64,000 nt of DNA from Paenibacillus chondroitinus NBRC 15376 (GTDB taxonomy: Bacteria; Bacillota; Bacilli; Paenibacillales; NBRC-103111): the NCBI RefSeq assembly GCF_004000765.1, contig NZ_BILW01000011.1, forward strand, positions 117,232 through 181,231, written 5' to 3'. The position numbers and the translations under genes are program-made. The notes under the pieces were generated by a model that was given only the letters and a program-made list of their open reading frames with translations, was not told where the DNA came from and searched no databases. This document shows, piece after piece, positions 54,642 through 64,000 of this stretch. Position 1 is the stretch's first letter. Every line of letters begins with the position of its first letter.

Positions 54642-56225
54642 ATGAAAAGAAAATGGGGGACAGTACTGCTTTCAACTTTAGTTGTTTCCAGTTTGACGTT
54701 ATCGGCTTGCGGCACGGATAAGCCAAGTACAGAGAAAGAAGGCAAATCCAAAGGTGAAACTTCAAGTCATACATCTGCAGAAGGATTTCCCATTGTTAAA
54801 GAACCGTTGAAGCTGAAAATGTTCACTCGCATTGCACCTGTCAACGGACCATTTAAAGACATGCCGGTGTTTCAGGATTACGAGAAAATGAGCAACATTC
54901 AAGTCGAGTTCATTGAAGCGCCAACGGATGGCTTTAATGAGAAAAAGAACCTGCTTTTTGCTTCGAATGAACTCCCTGATGCTTTGTACCGCTCAGGTTT
55001 GACACCATTAGAGGCAATTCGATACGGCTCAGGAGGTCAATTGATTCCACTTGAGAGTTTGATTGATAAGTACGCGCCAAATATCAAAAAGCTGATGGAT
55101 ACATATCCGGAAATTCGTTCTGCGATAACGACGCCTGAGGGTCACATCTATGCCCTGCCTGGTATCGTAACTGTAAACGCTGCCAGAACGGATAAACGTT
55201 GGATGAATCAAGTCTGGCTGAAGAAGCTGAACCTGAAAGAACCTGAGACGACGGACGAACTGTACGAGGTACTGAAAGCTTTCCGGGATAAAGATCCGAA
55301 TGGCAACGGCAAACAGGATGAAATCCCGATGACAGCGCGTAACGGCCTTAGCATCGTTCCTATTATGGCGGGATCCTTTGGATTGGATTTCCAATTAGGA
55401 TATAACATTAACTTGGACAATGACAAAGTGAATATTTGGATGGGCAGCGATCGAAATAAAGAATTATTAATGTACTTAAATAAGTTATATTCCGAGAAAT
55501 TGCTTGATTCAGAGCTATTTACGCAGAAGGAAGCCCAGTATTTGGCTAAGCAAGGGACGGGAAATACCGGTTTCTTCTTTGATCAGACGAATAATCCGAT
55601 GCTGGATACGAAAGTGGCGGATCAATATATTGGTGTAGCTCCAGTAAAAGGTCCGCACGGTGACAGATTGCAGCTGGCGGCTCCGGTGCCTAGGGATTTC
55701 GGTGCTTTTGCGATCACCTCAGTGAACAAGAATCCTGAAGCAACGCTTCGTTGGGTTGATTATTTCTATGGCGACGAAGGATCTACGTTGCTGCGTTTCG
55801 GCCGCAAGGGTGAGAACTATGAATTGCGAGATGGGATTCCATTTTATACGGAGGCTTTCCTGAATTCCGGTAATCAAGGCAAAATCACCCCTTATGCTGG
55901 AGGCGGAGCTCCGCACCTGATTAGTGAGAAAGTCGCTTCTTACATTAATCCACCTCAGGTTCAGGAAGCTCAAAAGAAACTGGATCCGTACATGCCGAAG
56001 ATTCGCTATGCATCGCCGATGTTTGACGAGCAAACAGCTCAGCAAATTAATATTTTGCGTAACGATATTGATAAATATTACGAGGAGCAGAGCACGAAGT
56101 TTATCGCGGGTGCACTGAGTTTCGATAAGTGGGGCGAGTTTCAGAGCACACTGAAGAAAATGAAAGTTGACGAGCTTCAGAAACTGTATCAAGATGCTTA
56201 CGATAAACTCAAACAGCAAAAATAA
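54642..56225 (+). CDS. LplA-like oligosaccharide-binding lipoprotein
   Basis: 527 residues from ATG 54642 with GGAGG seven to nine bases before; the frame from 54558 is not supported. Lipobox LSAC with Cys at about 23 and a Lys/Ser linker. The mature protein contains the KDPNGNGKQDEIPMT calcium-binding-like loop common in this class. Heads an operon with two permeases, GH51 and GH43. It should bind arabino-oligosaccharides, inferred from the two enzymes. Confidence 0.9.
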   Translation: MKRKWGTVLLSTLVVSSLTLSACGTDKPSTEKEGKSKGETSSHTSAEGFPIVKEPLKLKMFTRIAPVNGPFKDMPVFQDYEKMSNIQVEFIEAPTDGFNEKKNLLFASNELPDALYRSGLTPLEAIRYGSGGQLIPLESLIDKYAPNIKKLMDTYPEIRSAITTPEGHIYALPGIVTVNAARTDKRWMNQVWLKKLNLKEPETTDELYEVLKAFRDKDPNGNGKQDEIPMTARNGLSIVPIMAGSFGLDFQLGYNINLDNDKVNIWMGSDRNKELLMYLNKLYSEKLLDSELFTQKEAQYLAKQGTGNTGFFFDQTNNPMLDTKVADQYIGVAPVKGPHGDRLQLAAPVPRDFGAFAITSVNKNPEATLRWVDYFYGDEGSTLLRFGRKGENYELRDGIPFYTEAFLNSGNQGKITPYAGGGAPHLISEKVASYINPPQVQEAQKKLDPYMPKIRYASPMFDEQTAQQINILRNDIDKYYEEQSTKFIAGALSFDKWGEFQSTLKKMKVDELQKLYQDAYDKLKQQK

Positions 56226-56249
56226 GGATTGACGGCTGGAGGACGACAG

Positions 56250-57206
56250 ATGAACAGTACGGCAAATACAGCAGGCACTGCGTCTCGACCCAAATCGAGG
56301 CGCTCCAGCCTCTTGAAAGCTGTGAGCAGTCGATATGATCTCTATCTTATGCTGCTCATTCCCATTGTGTGGTATCTTGTGTTCCACTACGGGCCGTTAT
56401 ACGGCCTGCAGATTGCATTCAAAAACTTCAGTCCGGCAAAGGGAATCAATGGAAGTGCTTGGGTAGGGCTTGATCATTTCAAACGTTTCGTTGAATCTTA
56501 TTATTTCTGGAGACTCCTGTGGAACACGATTTCTATTAATTTATTTTCCTTATTATTTGCATTTCCGATTCCGATTCTGCTCGCTTTGCTGGTTACAGAA
56601 ATTCGCAATAAAACCTTCAGTAAAGTGGTGCAAAACATTACGTACATTCCGCATTTTATTTCCATCGTTGTAATGGTGGGAATGCTGATGCTCTTTTTAT
56701 CTCCACAAGGCGGTCCGTTGAATTCGATCATTGAGGCGTTTGGGGGAGAACCCGTTCGATTTCTCGATTCTGCGGCATGGTTCAAGTCGATTTTTATCAG
56801 TTCTAATATCTGGCAAAATATGGGTTGGCAATCAATCATTTATATTGCTGCCTTGAGTGGAGTCAATCCGCAGCTGTACGAAGCCGCAAAAATGGATGGA
56901 GCAAGCCGGCTGCGTCGCATCTGGCACGTGTCTATTCCGGGTATTCTGCCGGTTATCGTCATTTTATTGATCCTCGATGTGGGACACTTCATGAATGTTG
57001 GGTTTGAGAAAATTTTGCTCATGCAAAATAATTTGAATTTGGAGTCCAGCGATGTCATTTCCACTTTCGTCTACTCGGCGGGCATTTTGAAAGGCGAATA
57101 CAGTTATACAGCTGCTATAGGATTGTTCAACTCCTTGATCAACCTTGCGCTGTTGATCCTTGTGAATCGCTTTGCCCGTAAAAAGGCGGAAACAAGTTTA
57201 TGGTAG
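56250..57206 (+). CDS. LplB-type ABC importer permease
   Basis: 318 residues; ATG 56250 has GGAGG seven bases before, whereas TTG 56229 does not. Six helices, EAA loop LYEAAKMDGASRLRRIWHVS, and C-terminus FARKKAETSLW. 24 bases after the lipoprotein gene. Confidence 0.92.
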   Translation: MNSTANTAGTASRPKSRRSSLLKAVSSRYDLYLMLLIPIVWYLVFHYGPLYGLQIAFKNFSPAKGINGSAWVGLDHFKRFVESYYFWRLLWNTISINLFSLLFAFPIPILLALLVTEIRNKTFSKVVQNITYIPHFISIVVMVGMLMLFLSPQGGPLNSIIEAFGGEPVRFLDSAAWFKSIFISSNIWQNMGWQSIIYIAALSGVNPQLYEAAKMDGASRLRRIWHVSIPGILPVIVILLILDVGHFMNVGFEKILLMQNNLNLESSDVISTFVYSAGILKGEYSYTAAIGLFNSLINLALLILVNRFARKKAETSLW

Positions 57207-57219
57207 GAGGAGCCGAGTG

Positions 57220-58113
57220 ATGCAGATGCAAACGCTCACAAAAAGGAGCTCGGATGAGAGAGTATTTGATGCTGTTGTAAATGTACTGGCCGCTTTAATT
57301 GTAGTTATCGTATTGTATCCGCTCATCTTTATCGTAAGCGCCTCTTTCAGCGATCCCGCACTAGTGCTGAATGGTGATGTCATCTTGCTGCCTAAGCAAA
57401 TCACGTTAGAAGCATACCGGAACGTTTTTCATAACGATCAGATTTGGAACGGTTACGGAAATACGATTCTGTATACGTTAATCGGTACAGCAATCAACCT
57501 GGTGATGACGACACTTGCCGCCTATCCGCTATCAAGACCGGATTTGCCTGGACGTGGCGGGATCATGTTTTTCGTTACGCTTACGATGTTTTTCAGCGGG
57601 GGACTCATTCCATCCTATCTCCTTGTAAAAAATTTAGGCATGGTGGATACGATGTGGGCATTGATCATCCCTGGCGCAATTGCCACGTATAACCTAATTG
57701 TTATGAGAACGTATTTTCAAACCAGTATTCCATGGGAGATTCAGGAAGCTGCAAATATCGATGGATGTTCGAACTGGAAGCTGTTGACCCATGTGATTTT
57801 ACCGTTATCGAAACCGATTATGGCCGTCATGATCCTTTTCTACGCTGTTGGTCATTGGAACTCCTATTTTAACGCCTTAATCTATATTCGCAGTAAAGAT
57901 TTGTATCCGCTGCAGCTTGTGCTGCGTGAAGTGCTCATGGTTAGTCAATCGGATGCAGCCGATAGCAACGTTGGGCTTGAATCTAAAGTATTATTAGCTG
58001 AAAGCATTAAATATGTGGTTATCATCATTTCCAGCTTGCCGGTATTGTTGATGTATCCGTTTGTACAACGGCATTTTGTAAAGGGCGTTATGATTGGCTC
58101 ATTAAAAGGATAG
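57220..58113 (+). CDS. LplC-type ABC importer permease
   Basis: 297 residues. ATG 57220 follows TAGGAGGAG; GTG 57217 is also possible, and the frame back to 57172 overlaps the previous gene. Six helices, EAA loop EIQEAANIDGCSNWKLLTHV, C-terminus FVKGVMIGSLKG. Completes the importer. Confidence 0.92.
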   Translation: MQMQTLTKRSSDERVFDAVVNVLAALIVVIVLYPLIFIVSASFSDPALVLNGDVILLPKQITLEAYRNVFHNDQIWNGYGNTILYTLIGTAINLVMTTLAAYPLSRPDLPGRGGIMFFVTLTMFFSGGLIPSYLLVKNLGMVDTMWALIIPGAIATYNLIVMRTYFQTSIPWEIQEAANIDGCSNWKLLTHVILPLSKPIMAVMILFYAVGHWNSYFNALIYIRSKDLYPLQLVLREVLMVSQSDAADSNVGLESKVLLAESIKYVVIIISSLPVLLMYPFVQRHFVKGVMIGSLKG

Positions 58114-58137
58114 AACGTGAAAGGAAGCGTTGCGTTT

Positions 58138-60150
58138 ATGGTACAATCTAGAGCTAGCATTCAAGTGAATACAAATCAAGTTGGTACTAGTCCAATTAAT
58201 CCTTATATATTCGGTCATTTTGTAGAGGATATTCGTGATCATATGGATGCCATGCTGGCTTATCCGCTGAGAGATATGGATTTTGAAAGTATGGATGTCG
58301 CGTACAGGGGACTTTCAGGAAACTGGCGTCCTTTTACAAATGGGAAAAGTACACTGTATGGGCTTGAACCTGCGGCAGCTCATCACTCCGGTCATAGTCA
58401 GCGGATTAGAATTTATAGCGATGACGAGGGATATGCCGGGATTAGGCAAACGATTGCCGTCCAACAAGATCAAACAGGCTATTTGCTTGCGCTGTATGCA
58501 AGAGCTTCTATAGAAATCAAATTCGTTATTGCGGAAATCGTGGATAAAACGAGTGGCGAAGTGCTCGGACATACACAAATTAAGCTTGAAAGCCATAATT
58601 GGAAGCATTATGAAGCGCGTCTCCAAGTACAGCGTACCTGTGAGAACGCTGAGTTCAGAATATATGTACCCTCAGAGCATGAACGCTGGTTGGATCATGT
58701 TTCCACGGGGATGCTTTGGTTGGATCATATTTCGCTGCTCCCATCTAATAGCGTAGGCAATGTTCGCAAAGAAGTGATGGAGATGACAAGGGACTTGAAT
58801 GCCGGCATGATGCGGCTTGCCGGGAATTATATTAGTGCCTATCATTGGCAGCAGGCTATCGGTCCTGTCTATGAGCGCCCTGCAGTTATTAACGAAGCTT
58901 GGGGTGGCTGGACGAATAAGTATTTCGGAACAGACGAATTTATTGCATTTTGCCGGGAATTGAAGGTAGAACCGCTTATCTGTGTAAATGATGGATCTGG
59001 CACTCCTGAAGAAGCAGCGGAGTGGATAGAATATTGCAATGGCGGCGTGGATACACCGATGGGGAAACTTCGGGCGGCTAATGGGCATCCCGAGCCATAT
59101 GACGTGAAATATTGGGAGATCGGGAACGAAGTATGGGGAGCATGGCAGGTAGGTCATTGCACAGCAGAGGAATTCGCAGAACGTTATACGCGATTTGCCG
59201 AATCCATGAAAGCGGCCGATCCCGAGATTAAATTGCTTGCCTGCGGTCATGACAAAATGGATTGGAACAAAACCTTACTGGAAAAAGCTGCCGAACACGT
59301 TGATTTCTTAACTTTACATTTGTATCACGGGTGTAACCGTTTTGGAATGAATCACAGCACATTAAGAGAAGATCGCTACAAAGCTATCGTTTCTTTTCCC
59401 GAATGGACAAGAGAAACCGTACGTCAAACAAGGGAACTGTTCGCCTCATCTAATCGGTTTGCTCATATTAAATTAGCTGTTACGGAATACAATACCATGT
59501 ATTATCCGAATACGATTCGCAAAGGTCTGCCTAACGAACACACACTTGAAGCAGCCGTGGCGAATGCAGCGAATTTGAATGAATTTCTCCGAAATAGCGA
59601 TTTGATAGAGATCGGCAGCTTCTCGGACCTAGTGAATGGTTGGCTTGGCGGATGCATTCGCGTAGGTGATTTCTATGCGGACCAGTTTCGAGGGAAATCT
59701 TCCGGAAGAAGTGAAAATTCCTTAACCATTTACGGCACACCAACCTATTATGTCATGAAAATGTATGCGAACCGTGATCTCGGCTATGTTGTTGAAACCC
59801 ATACCGATTGCGAAAGCTTTCAAGTAACCAGCCCGATTCAAGTTCCTCATTTGGACGTTTTGCCGAATTTGGATGTTGTGGCTTGTACGAATGCTCAGGG
59901 GGATAAGCTGACTATTTTTATCGTGAATCGAGGTCTCGAAGATACGATCGCAGATATTCAGCTTAACGGTTTTGCTGAAACTGGCACTGCTAGCTTACTG
60001 GAAGTCACTGCGGATCATTATGAAAGCATTAACGATGCGTTAAATCCTGAAACCGTAGTCTGCAAATCCCATGATCTGGCGATTATGAAATCGCAAGTGA
60101 GCTGTCCATTGAGAGCATCGTCTATCTATGTATTAGAAATCGATCGCTAA
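58138..60150 (+). CDS. abfA: Intracellular alpha-L-arabinofuranosidase, GH51
   Basis: 670 residues from ATG 58138, with AAAGGAAG nine bases before; GTG 58117 is too close to the previous stop to be preferred. GH51 releases L-arabinose from arabino- and arabinoxylo-oligosaccharides with retention. The acid/base Glu331 is in WEIGNEVWG and the nucleophile Glu450 in AVTEYNTMY. About 150 residues longer than plain GH51 enzymes: residues 75-220 appear to be an inserted or N-terminal carbohydrate-binding beta domain. No signal peptide. Stop overlaps the next start by one base. Confidence 0.92.
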   Translation: MVQSRASIQVNTNQVGTSPINPYIFGHFVEDIRDHMDAMLAYPLRDMDFESMDVAYRGLSGNWRPFTNGKSTLYGLEPAAAHHSGHSQRIRIYSDDEGYAGIRQTIAVQQDQTGYLLALYARASIEIKFVIAEIVDKTSGEVLGHTQIKLESHNWKHYEARLQVQRTCENAEFRIYVPSEHERWLDHVSTGMLWLDHISLLPSNSVGNVRKEVMEMTRDLNAGMMRLAGNYISAYHWQQAIGPVYERPAVINEAWGGWTNKYFGTDEFIAFCRELKVEPLICVNDGSGTPEEAAEWIEYCNGGVDTPMGKLRAANGHPEPYDVKYWEIGNEVWGAWQVGHCTAEEFAERYTRFAESMKAADPEIKLLACGHDKMDWNKTLLEKAAEHVDFLTLHLYHGCNRFGMNHSTLREDRYKAIVSFPEWTRETVRQTRELFASSNRFAHIKLAVTEYNTMYYPNTIRKGLPNEHTLEAAVANAANLNEFLRNSDLIEIGSFSDLVNGWLGGCIRVGDFYADQFRGKSSGRSENSLTIYGTPTYYVMKMYANRDLGYVVETHTDCESFQVTSPIQVPHLDVLPNLDVVACTNAQGDKLTIFIVNRGLEDTIADIQLNGFAETGTASLLEVTADHYESINDALNPETVVCKSHDLAIMKSQVSCPLRASSIYVLEIDR

Positions 60151-62522
60151 TGGGAAGGAAAGATAACCGATTGCGATGGAAAAAAGCATGGATCATAGCG
60201 CTAGCAATGTGTGCCGCAGTCCTGGTCATTGTGGCAGTTGTTATGCAATTCCAACTTCTGGGGCGGGAGGAGGCGAACAGGATGGAGGTAACCTTGGGTC
60301 AAACCTACCAGAATCCCATTGTTTTGGATCAGGAATGGGAGGATTACGGCATTGGAGACCCATACATTCTGCGTTTTAACGGTAAATACTATTTATATTG
60401 CAGCACGAAGGACAGAAGAGTTGGCGTTAAGTCCTGGAGTTCGGATGATTTAGTGAATTGGCGATACGAAGGTTTGGTTACGGAGGAACCTGTCAGTGAG
60501 GGGGCTTATGCGCCGGAAGTTGTCTATTGGAACGGAGCGTTCTATATGTACACTTCGCCGGCGGGCAAAGGACATTATGTCTTACAAAGTGACAAGCCTA
60601 CCGGACCATTCGTGAAAAAGACGGATAATCTGGGCTTCACGATTGATGGTTCTGTTTTTATCGATGATGATGAGAAATGGTATTTTACTCACGCCAAATT
60701 CGGCGGTATCATGATAAGTTCGATGTTCAATCCATTTACAATTGATGCGGGAAAACAATTGAACGCTTCCTTAGGGCACTGGACGGAAGGTTCGATGATC
60801 ATCAAGCGAAATGGACGTTATTTCATAACATACACGGGTAATCACGTTTTCAGCAAAGGCTATCGCGTTAATTACGGCGTTAATCATGAATCTCCCGCTG
60901 CCGCCTATACCATTCCTGAGAATAATCCGATCCTGATTTCCACGGCGAACGATTTCAATGGCCTTGGTCATAGTGCAACTGTCATGGGACCGAATCTGGA
61001 TTCATACTATATCGTCTATCACAACCTGATAGGACGCTCTGCGGAAGGACCACCCGTCCGCAAAATGAATCTGGATCGGCTTGTATTCAACGGCGATAAG
61101 ATGTCCGTGTTAGGACCGACGCATGGAACACCCCAGGAAGCGCCCAAAATGCCTGAATTCCGAGATGAGCCAGGTGCAGCGCCTTCCGCTGACAAATGGG
61201 AGAAGATCAGTTCAACTGATGGTGGCGAGACCTTGCTGACTCGAAATGGCACTGGCAGCGATTATACGGCCGAGTACAATTTTCAAGTGAGAGAGCAGGA
61301 TGATGCGCCAACCTTGCTGGAAACATTATTCGCTTACACCGATTCGAAGAATTACTGGGCGGCACGTTTGAATGGTGCTTCGATGGAACTTGCGCTCATC
61401 CAGCGTGTGAATGGCAGTGAAACGGTTGTTTCCACGAAGAAGCTGCCACAGGGCACTGATCTTACGAAACTCCATACAATCCGCGTTGAGACAGGAATGT
61501 CTGGTACGATGATTTATTGGGATGGACTGCTCAAGATCGAACAAACCGGTGAGGTGGCGAAGGCAGGACGTATTGGCTACGTGTGGCCGCCAGGAACGCA
61601 ACCAAGTTTACATTACACGGCTTTTTCGAATGAATCGTACGGCAGCAGTGATCGAAAAGTTGTAAAACCGATGCCAGGTACGATGGAAGCTGTTCATGGT
61701 GTTCAAGAGGGGAGTCCGGATATCCTTTCAGGAATTACTCCGGACGGCAGTGATGCCATAAGCTTGTCTGGTAAGGGCGATGGGCTCAGATACCCAGTCA
61801 ATATTCGGCAGGATGGCAGCTATCTGTTGGCAGTGAATGTATCCAAGGCATCAGCAGGGTCGACAGTACTGATTGAGACGAATGGAGAGACGAAGAAAAT
61901 AAAGCTCGATTCCACTTTCTTTGCAGCCGATTCGGATTGGACGAAAATACCGCTGGGGGTATTCGAGCTGAAGCAAGGGACACAATGGTTGTCTCTGCAC
62001 CAACTAAAAGGCGAGATTACGCTTAGGTATGTGGAAGCGAATTTAACCGTGCCGGTCCAAGAGCAGTCGGTTGTTAAACCGAACCAAGTAGGGCTTGTCA
62101 ACCGTTTCGGCGGTGAATGGGGCTGGTCGGACTATACCGTCAGCTTTGAGTTGACCATGAAAAAAGCTACTGCGGACGAGGCCGGCATACTGCTGAGGAC
62201 GACAAATGAATCGGAGTTCAAAGATCAGGTCAAAGATGCGTTCATGGGTTATGCGCTTTCGTTTCGTAACGGTAAAGTTAATCTAAGCCGCGTCAGCTAT
62301 GAAAATGCCGTGGAAGAAGCCACCGGTTCGCTAACCTTTGAGCCTGGCCAAACCCGGAAGGTTACCGTGAAGCTGGAAGGACCAACGATTGCCGTTTTTT
62401 CAGATGCAAGTAAAGAGCCTTTGCTCCGTTGGACCGATCCGAATGCGTTTCTTAACGGGCGCATCGGTTTGCGTGGCGTTTCGCCCGATTGGGCGATATC
62501 TCCGATGACGGTAGGTAGATAA
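60150..62522 (+). CDS. Membrane-anchored GH43 glycosidase with C-terminal beta domains
   Basis: 790 residues. One N-terminal transmembrane helix at about 13-34 (IIALAMCAAVLVIVAVVM) without a lipobox or clear cleavage site, so anchored on the outer face. The propeller at 45-340 has the GH43 triad: Asp70 in GDPYI, Asp166 in TIDGSVF and Glu213 in WTEGSM. Residues 345-500 and 650-790 look like concanavalin-type beta-sandwiches, with a CBM-like domain (about 515-640) between. It would trim arabinan or arabinoxylan at the surface before import. Overlaps abfA by one base. Confidence 0.88.
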   Translation: MGRKDNRLRWKKAWIIALAMCAAVLVIVAVVMQFQLLGREEANRMEVTLGQTYQNPIVLDQEWEDYGIGDPYILRFNGKYYLYCSTKDRRVGVKSWSSDDLVNWRYEGLVTEEPVSEGAYAPEVVYWNGAFYMYTSPAGKGHYVLQSDKPTGPFVKKTDNLGFTIDGSVFIDDDEKWYFTHAKFGGIMISSMFNPFTIDAGKQLNASLGHWTEGSMIIKRNGRYFITYTGNHVFSKGYRVNYGVNHESPAAAYTIPENNPILISTANDFNGLGHSATVMGPNLDSYYIVYHNLIGRSAEGPPVRKMNLDRLVFNGDKMSVLGPTHGTPQEAPKMPEFRDEPGAAPSADKWEKISSTDGGETLLTRNGTGSDYTAEYNFQVREQDDAPTLLETLFAYTDSKNYWAARLNGASMELALIQRVNGSETVVSTKKLPQGTDLTKLHTIRVETGMSGTMIYWDGLLKIEQTGEVAKAGRIGYVWPPGTQPSLHYTAFSNESYGSSDRKVVKPMPGTMEAVHGVQEGSPDILSGITPDGSDAISLSGKGDGLRYPVNIRQDGSYLLAVNVSKASAGSTVLIETNGETKKIKLDSTFFAADSDWTKIPLGVFELKQGTQWLSLHQLKGEITLRYVEANLTVPVQEQSVVKPNQVGLVNRFGGEWGWSDYTVSFELTMKKATADEAGILLRTTNESEFKDQVKDAFMGYALSFRNGKVNLSRVSYENAVEEATGSLTFEPGQTRKVTVKLEGPTIAVFSDASKEPLLRWTDPNAFLNGRIGLRGVSPDWAISPMTVGR

Positions 62523-62530
62523 GTTAGGAA

Positions 62531-62569
62531 TAGACACTGACACTTCATTGTGGTCAGTGTCTATTTTAT
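62531..62569 (+). terminator. Rho-independent terminator closing the arabinan operon
   Basis: AGACACTGAC / GTCAGTGTCT with a nine-base loop, then a T-rich tail. Confidence 0.85.
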
Positions 62570-62676
62570 TCAGTGGAAATGAACGTTAAGCTTGCGCATG
62601 GTTTGCAAGGTGCTCGAGACAGGAATATACTTGAAATTGGTATACTTACATGTACGATGAAGGAGGCACTTACCTA

Positions 62677-63633
62677 ATGAAGCTTCGCTGTGCAATATTA
62701 GACGACTATCAGCAAGTGGCTTTAAAGGCTGCAGATTGGTCAACGATTACGGACCAAGTGGAAGTCAAAAGCATCCATCAGCATATCGATCAACAGGATG
62801 AGCTTGTCGAGCAAATCTCTGACTGCGAAATCGTCGTGATTATGCGCGAACGGACTCCTTTCCGTGCATCTCTCCTTAAGCGGCTTCCTCACTTAAAGCT
62901 GCTTGTTACAACAGGCATGCGGAATGCGTCAATTGATTTAGAAGCTGCTGCGGCACAAGGCATCACCGTTTGCGGTACGGGTGGCGCAGGCAATGCAACC
63001 GCTGAGCTCACTTGGGCTTTGGTTCTAGGGCTTGCACGCAACATCGTGCAAGAGCATAACGCTATTCGCAGCGGTCAGTGGCAGAGCACGATTGGAACGG
63101 ATTTGTACGGCAAGACACTTGGCGTACTGGGCCTTGGCAAACTTGGCACCAAGATCGCCAAGTTTGGCCAAGCTTTTGGCATGGACGTCGTGGCATGGAG
63201 CCAGAATTTGACGCAAGAGCGAGCCGATGAAGTTGGCGTGAGATTCGCTAATTCGAAGGAGGAACTGCTTGCCAGCAGCGACTTTGTGTCGATTCATCTA
63301 GTCCTCAGCGACAGGACTAGAGGGCTGATCAGCGCGGCAGATCTTAAACGTATGCGTTCTTCAGCGTACTTGATTAATACGTCCCGTGCTCCTATCGTAG
63401 ATCAGGAAGCTCTTGCCGAGGCTTTGCAAAACCGATGGATCGCAGGCGCCGCAGTAGACGTGTTCGAGGTGGAACCGCTGCCGAAAGACGATAAATTCAG
63501 ATCGTTACCGAATTTGCTTACTACACCGCATATTGGTTATGTCTCCGAATCGAATTATCAGGCTTTTTATAGAGATGTGGTAGAGGATATTAGAGCCTAT
63601 CTAGCTGGCTCGCCGGTTCGAACGCTTACTTGA
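62677..63633 (+). CDS. D-isomer-specific 2-hydroxyacid dehydrogenase
   Basis: 318 residues from ATG 62677; AAGGAGG ten bases before it. An NAD-dependent oxidoreductase of 2-keto acids. Rossmann motif GVLGLGKLGTKIAKFGQAF, then NTSRAPIVDQEAL with the catalytic Arg region, DVFEVEPLP with Glu and TTPHIGY with the catalytic His. Relatives include phosphoglycerate, glyoxylate and hydroxypyruvate reductases; the substrate is open. Single gene with its own terminator. Confidence 0.9.
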   Translation: MKLRCAILDDYQQVALKAADWSTITDQVEVKSIHQHIDQQDELVEQISDCEIVVIMRERTPFRASLLKRLPHLKLLVTTGMRNASIDLEAAAAQGITVCGTGGAGNATAELTWALVLGLARNIVQEHNAIRSGQWQSTIGTDLYGKTLGVLGLGKLGTKIAKFGQAFGMDVVAWSQNLTQERADEVGVRFANSKEELLASSDFVSIHLVLSDRTRGLISAADLKRMRSSAYLINTSRAPIVDQEALAEALQNRWIAGAAVDVFEVEPLPKDDKFRSLPNLLTTPHIGYVSESNYQAFYRDVVEDIRAYLAGSPVRTLT

Positions 63634-63680
63634 TGTAAGGAAGTAAGTGACCGAATTCTATGGCATGATTCATAAACTTG

Positions 63681-63717
63681 GGAGCAGCACCTAGGCGAAA
63701 AGGGGCTGCTCTTTTTA
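63681..63717 (+). terminator. Rho-independent terminator
   Basis: GAGCAGC / GCTGCTC with an outer GG/CC extension, loop of about 16, then TTTTT. Confidence 0.85.
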
Positions 63718-63720
63718 TGA

Positions 63721-63972
63721 GTGATAGATTTTGGAATTCGTGTGAATGCCATCGCTAGCGGACCGGTAGAAACGGCATTTCTTCGTGAACGTATGGGACT
63801 TAACGAGGACCAGATCAATGAGGTGAAGGAACAAGAGCGTAAGATGATTCCCCTTGGGCGTCGCGGTGTGACAGATCATGTAGCAAGTTGGGTGGTTAAT
63901 TTGGCCGACAAAGATTCAGGTTGGATTACAGGACAGATTATTGGTGTTGATGGCGGACTTGTAATATCTTAA
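63721..63972 (+). pseudogene. C-terminal end of a short-chain dehydrogenase
   Basis: 83 residues that match only the last third of an SDR: FGIRVNAIASGPVET, then PLGRRGVTDHVASWVVNLA and TGQIIGVDGGLV. The NAD-binding loop, catalytic Ser and YxxxK are missing. GTG 63721 has no ribosome binding site, and the frame begins right behind a terminator. It is therefore a 5'-truncated remnant and not an active enzyme. Confidence 0.8.
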
Positions 63973-64000
63973 TTCTTGAATGAAAAAAGCAGCCATCTCT

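Noticed and set aside
55719..56387. Minus-strand open frame of 222 codons
   Set aside because: Shadow of the lipoprotein and permease genes; Ser/Arg/Cys-rich composition typical of antisense frames.

Overview
The window looks like a chromosomal segment of a Paenibacillus-type soil Firmicute. Genes carry strong AGGAGG-like ribosome binding sites. Sugar uptake genes are CUT1 and LplABC-type ABC importers without their own ATPase, and they are paired with YesM/YesN-type two-component systems or large AraC activators. These traits are common in Paenibacillus and relatives, so the assignment is inferred from gene style and not from a marker gene. No rRNA, tRNA, CRISPR array or intact insertion sequence was seen.

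Layout. 1-1827: the end of an unrecognised gene and a YbjN-domain protein. 1955-8696: first sugar module (two permeases, binding lipoprotein, response regulator, sensor kinase). 8741-12651: small accessory genes (APH-like kinase, VOC protein, VOC remnant, processive-type glycosyltransferase) and an AT-rich stretch of decayed genes. 12802-20378: second sugar module, in which a second solute-binding lipoprotein sits between the sensor kinase and the response regulator. 20504-28035: miscellaneous genes (methyltransferase, GNAT, a chimeric aldo/keto reductase remnant behind an intact MerR-type promoter, serine hydrolase, Ohr, a PASTA pseudokinase, and an AraC regulator divergent from an unrecognised 430-residue protein).

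28276-43596 is the most unusual part. A seven-gene operon encodes three Gfo/Idh/MocA-type oxidoreductases, NagA, a fusion of a TIM-barrel sugar isomerase/epimerase to a NagB-like deaminase, an NAD-dependent epimerase and a DapA-like aldolase. It converges on a second operon (BNR_4 propeller protein, LplA-like lipoprotein, two permeases) that is divergent from a membrane-bound AraC activator. Both promoter regions carry nearly the same 15-bp element, which suggests one regulon for an amino-sugar-containing glycan. I regard this as the best candidate for an undescribed pathway.

43752-49172 holds a GNAT, glutamate dehydrogenase, an AraC regulator, a type I sulfatase and a second, divergent AraC regulator. 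49285-51072 is a tandem-duplicated GH43-like protein that shares an upstream repeat with the sulfatase/AraC intergenic region. 51158-62522 is an arabinan or arabinoxylan module: sensor kinase, regulator, lipoprotein, two permeases, GH51 arabinofuranosidase and a membrane-anchored GH43. 62677-63972 holds a D-2-hydroxyacid dehydrogenase and the C-terminal end of a short-chain dehydrogenase.

Together the genes describe glycan scavenging: membrane sensors detect released sugars, AraC-type regulators switch on local importers, and enzymes inside or on the surface degrade the ligand. The missing ABC ATPases are presumably supplied by a shared MsmX-like protein encoded elsewhere.
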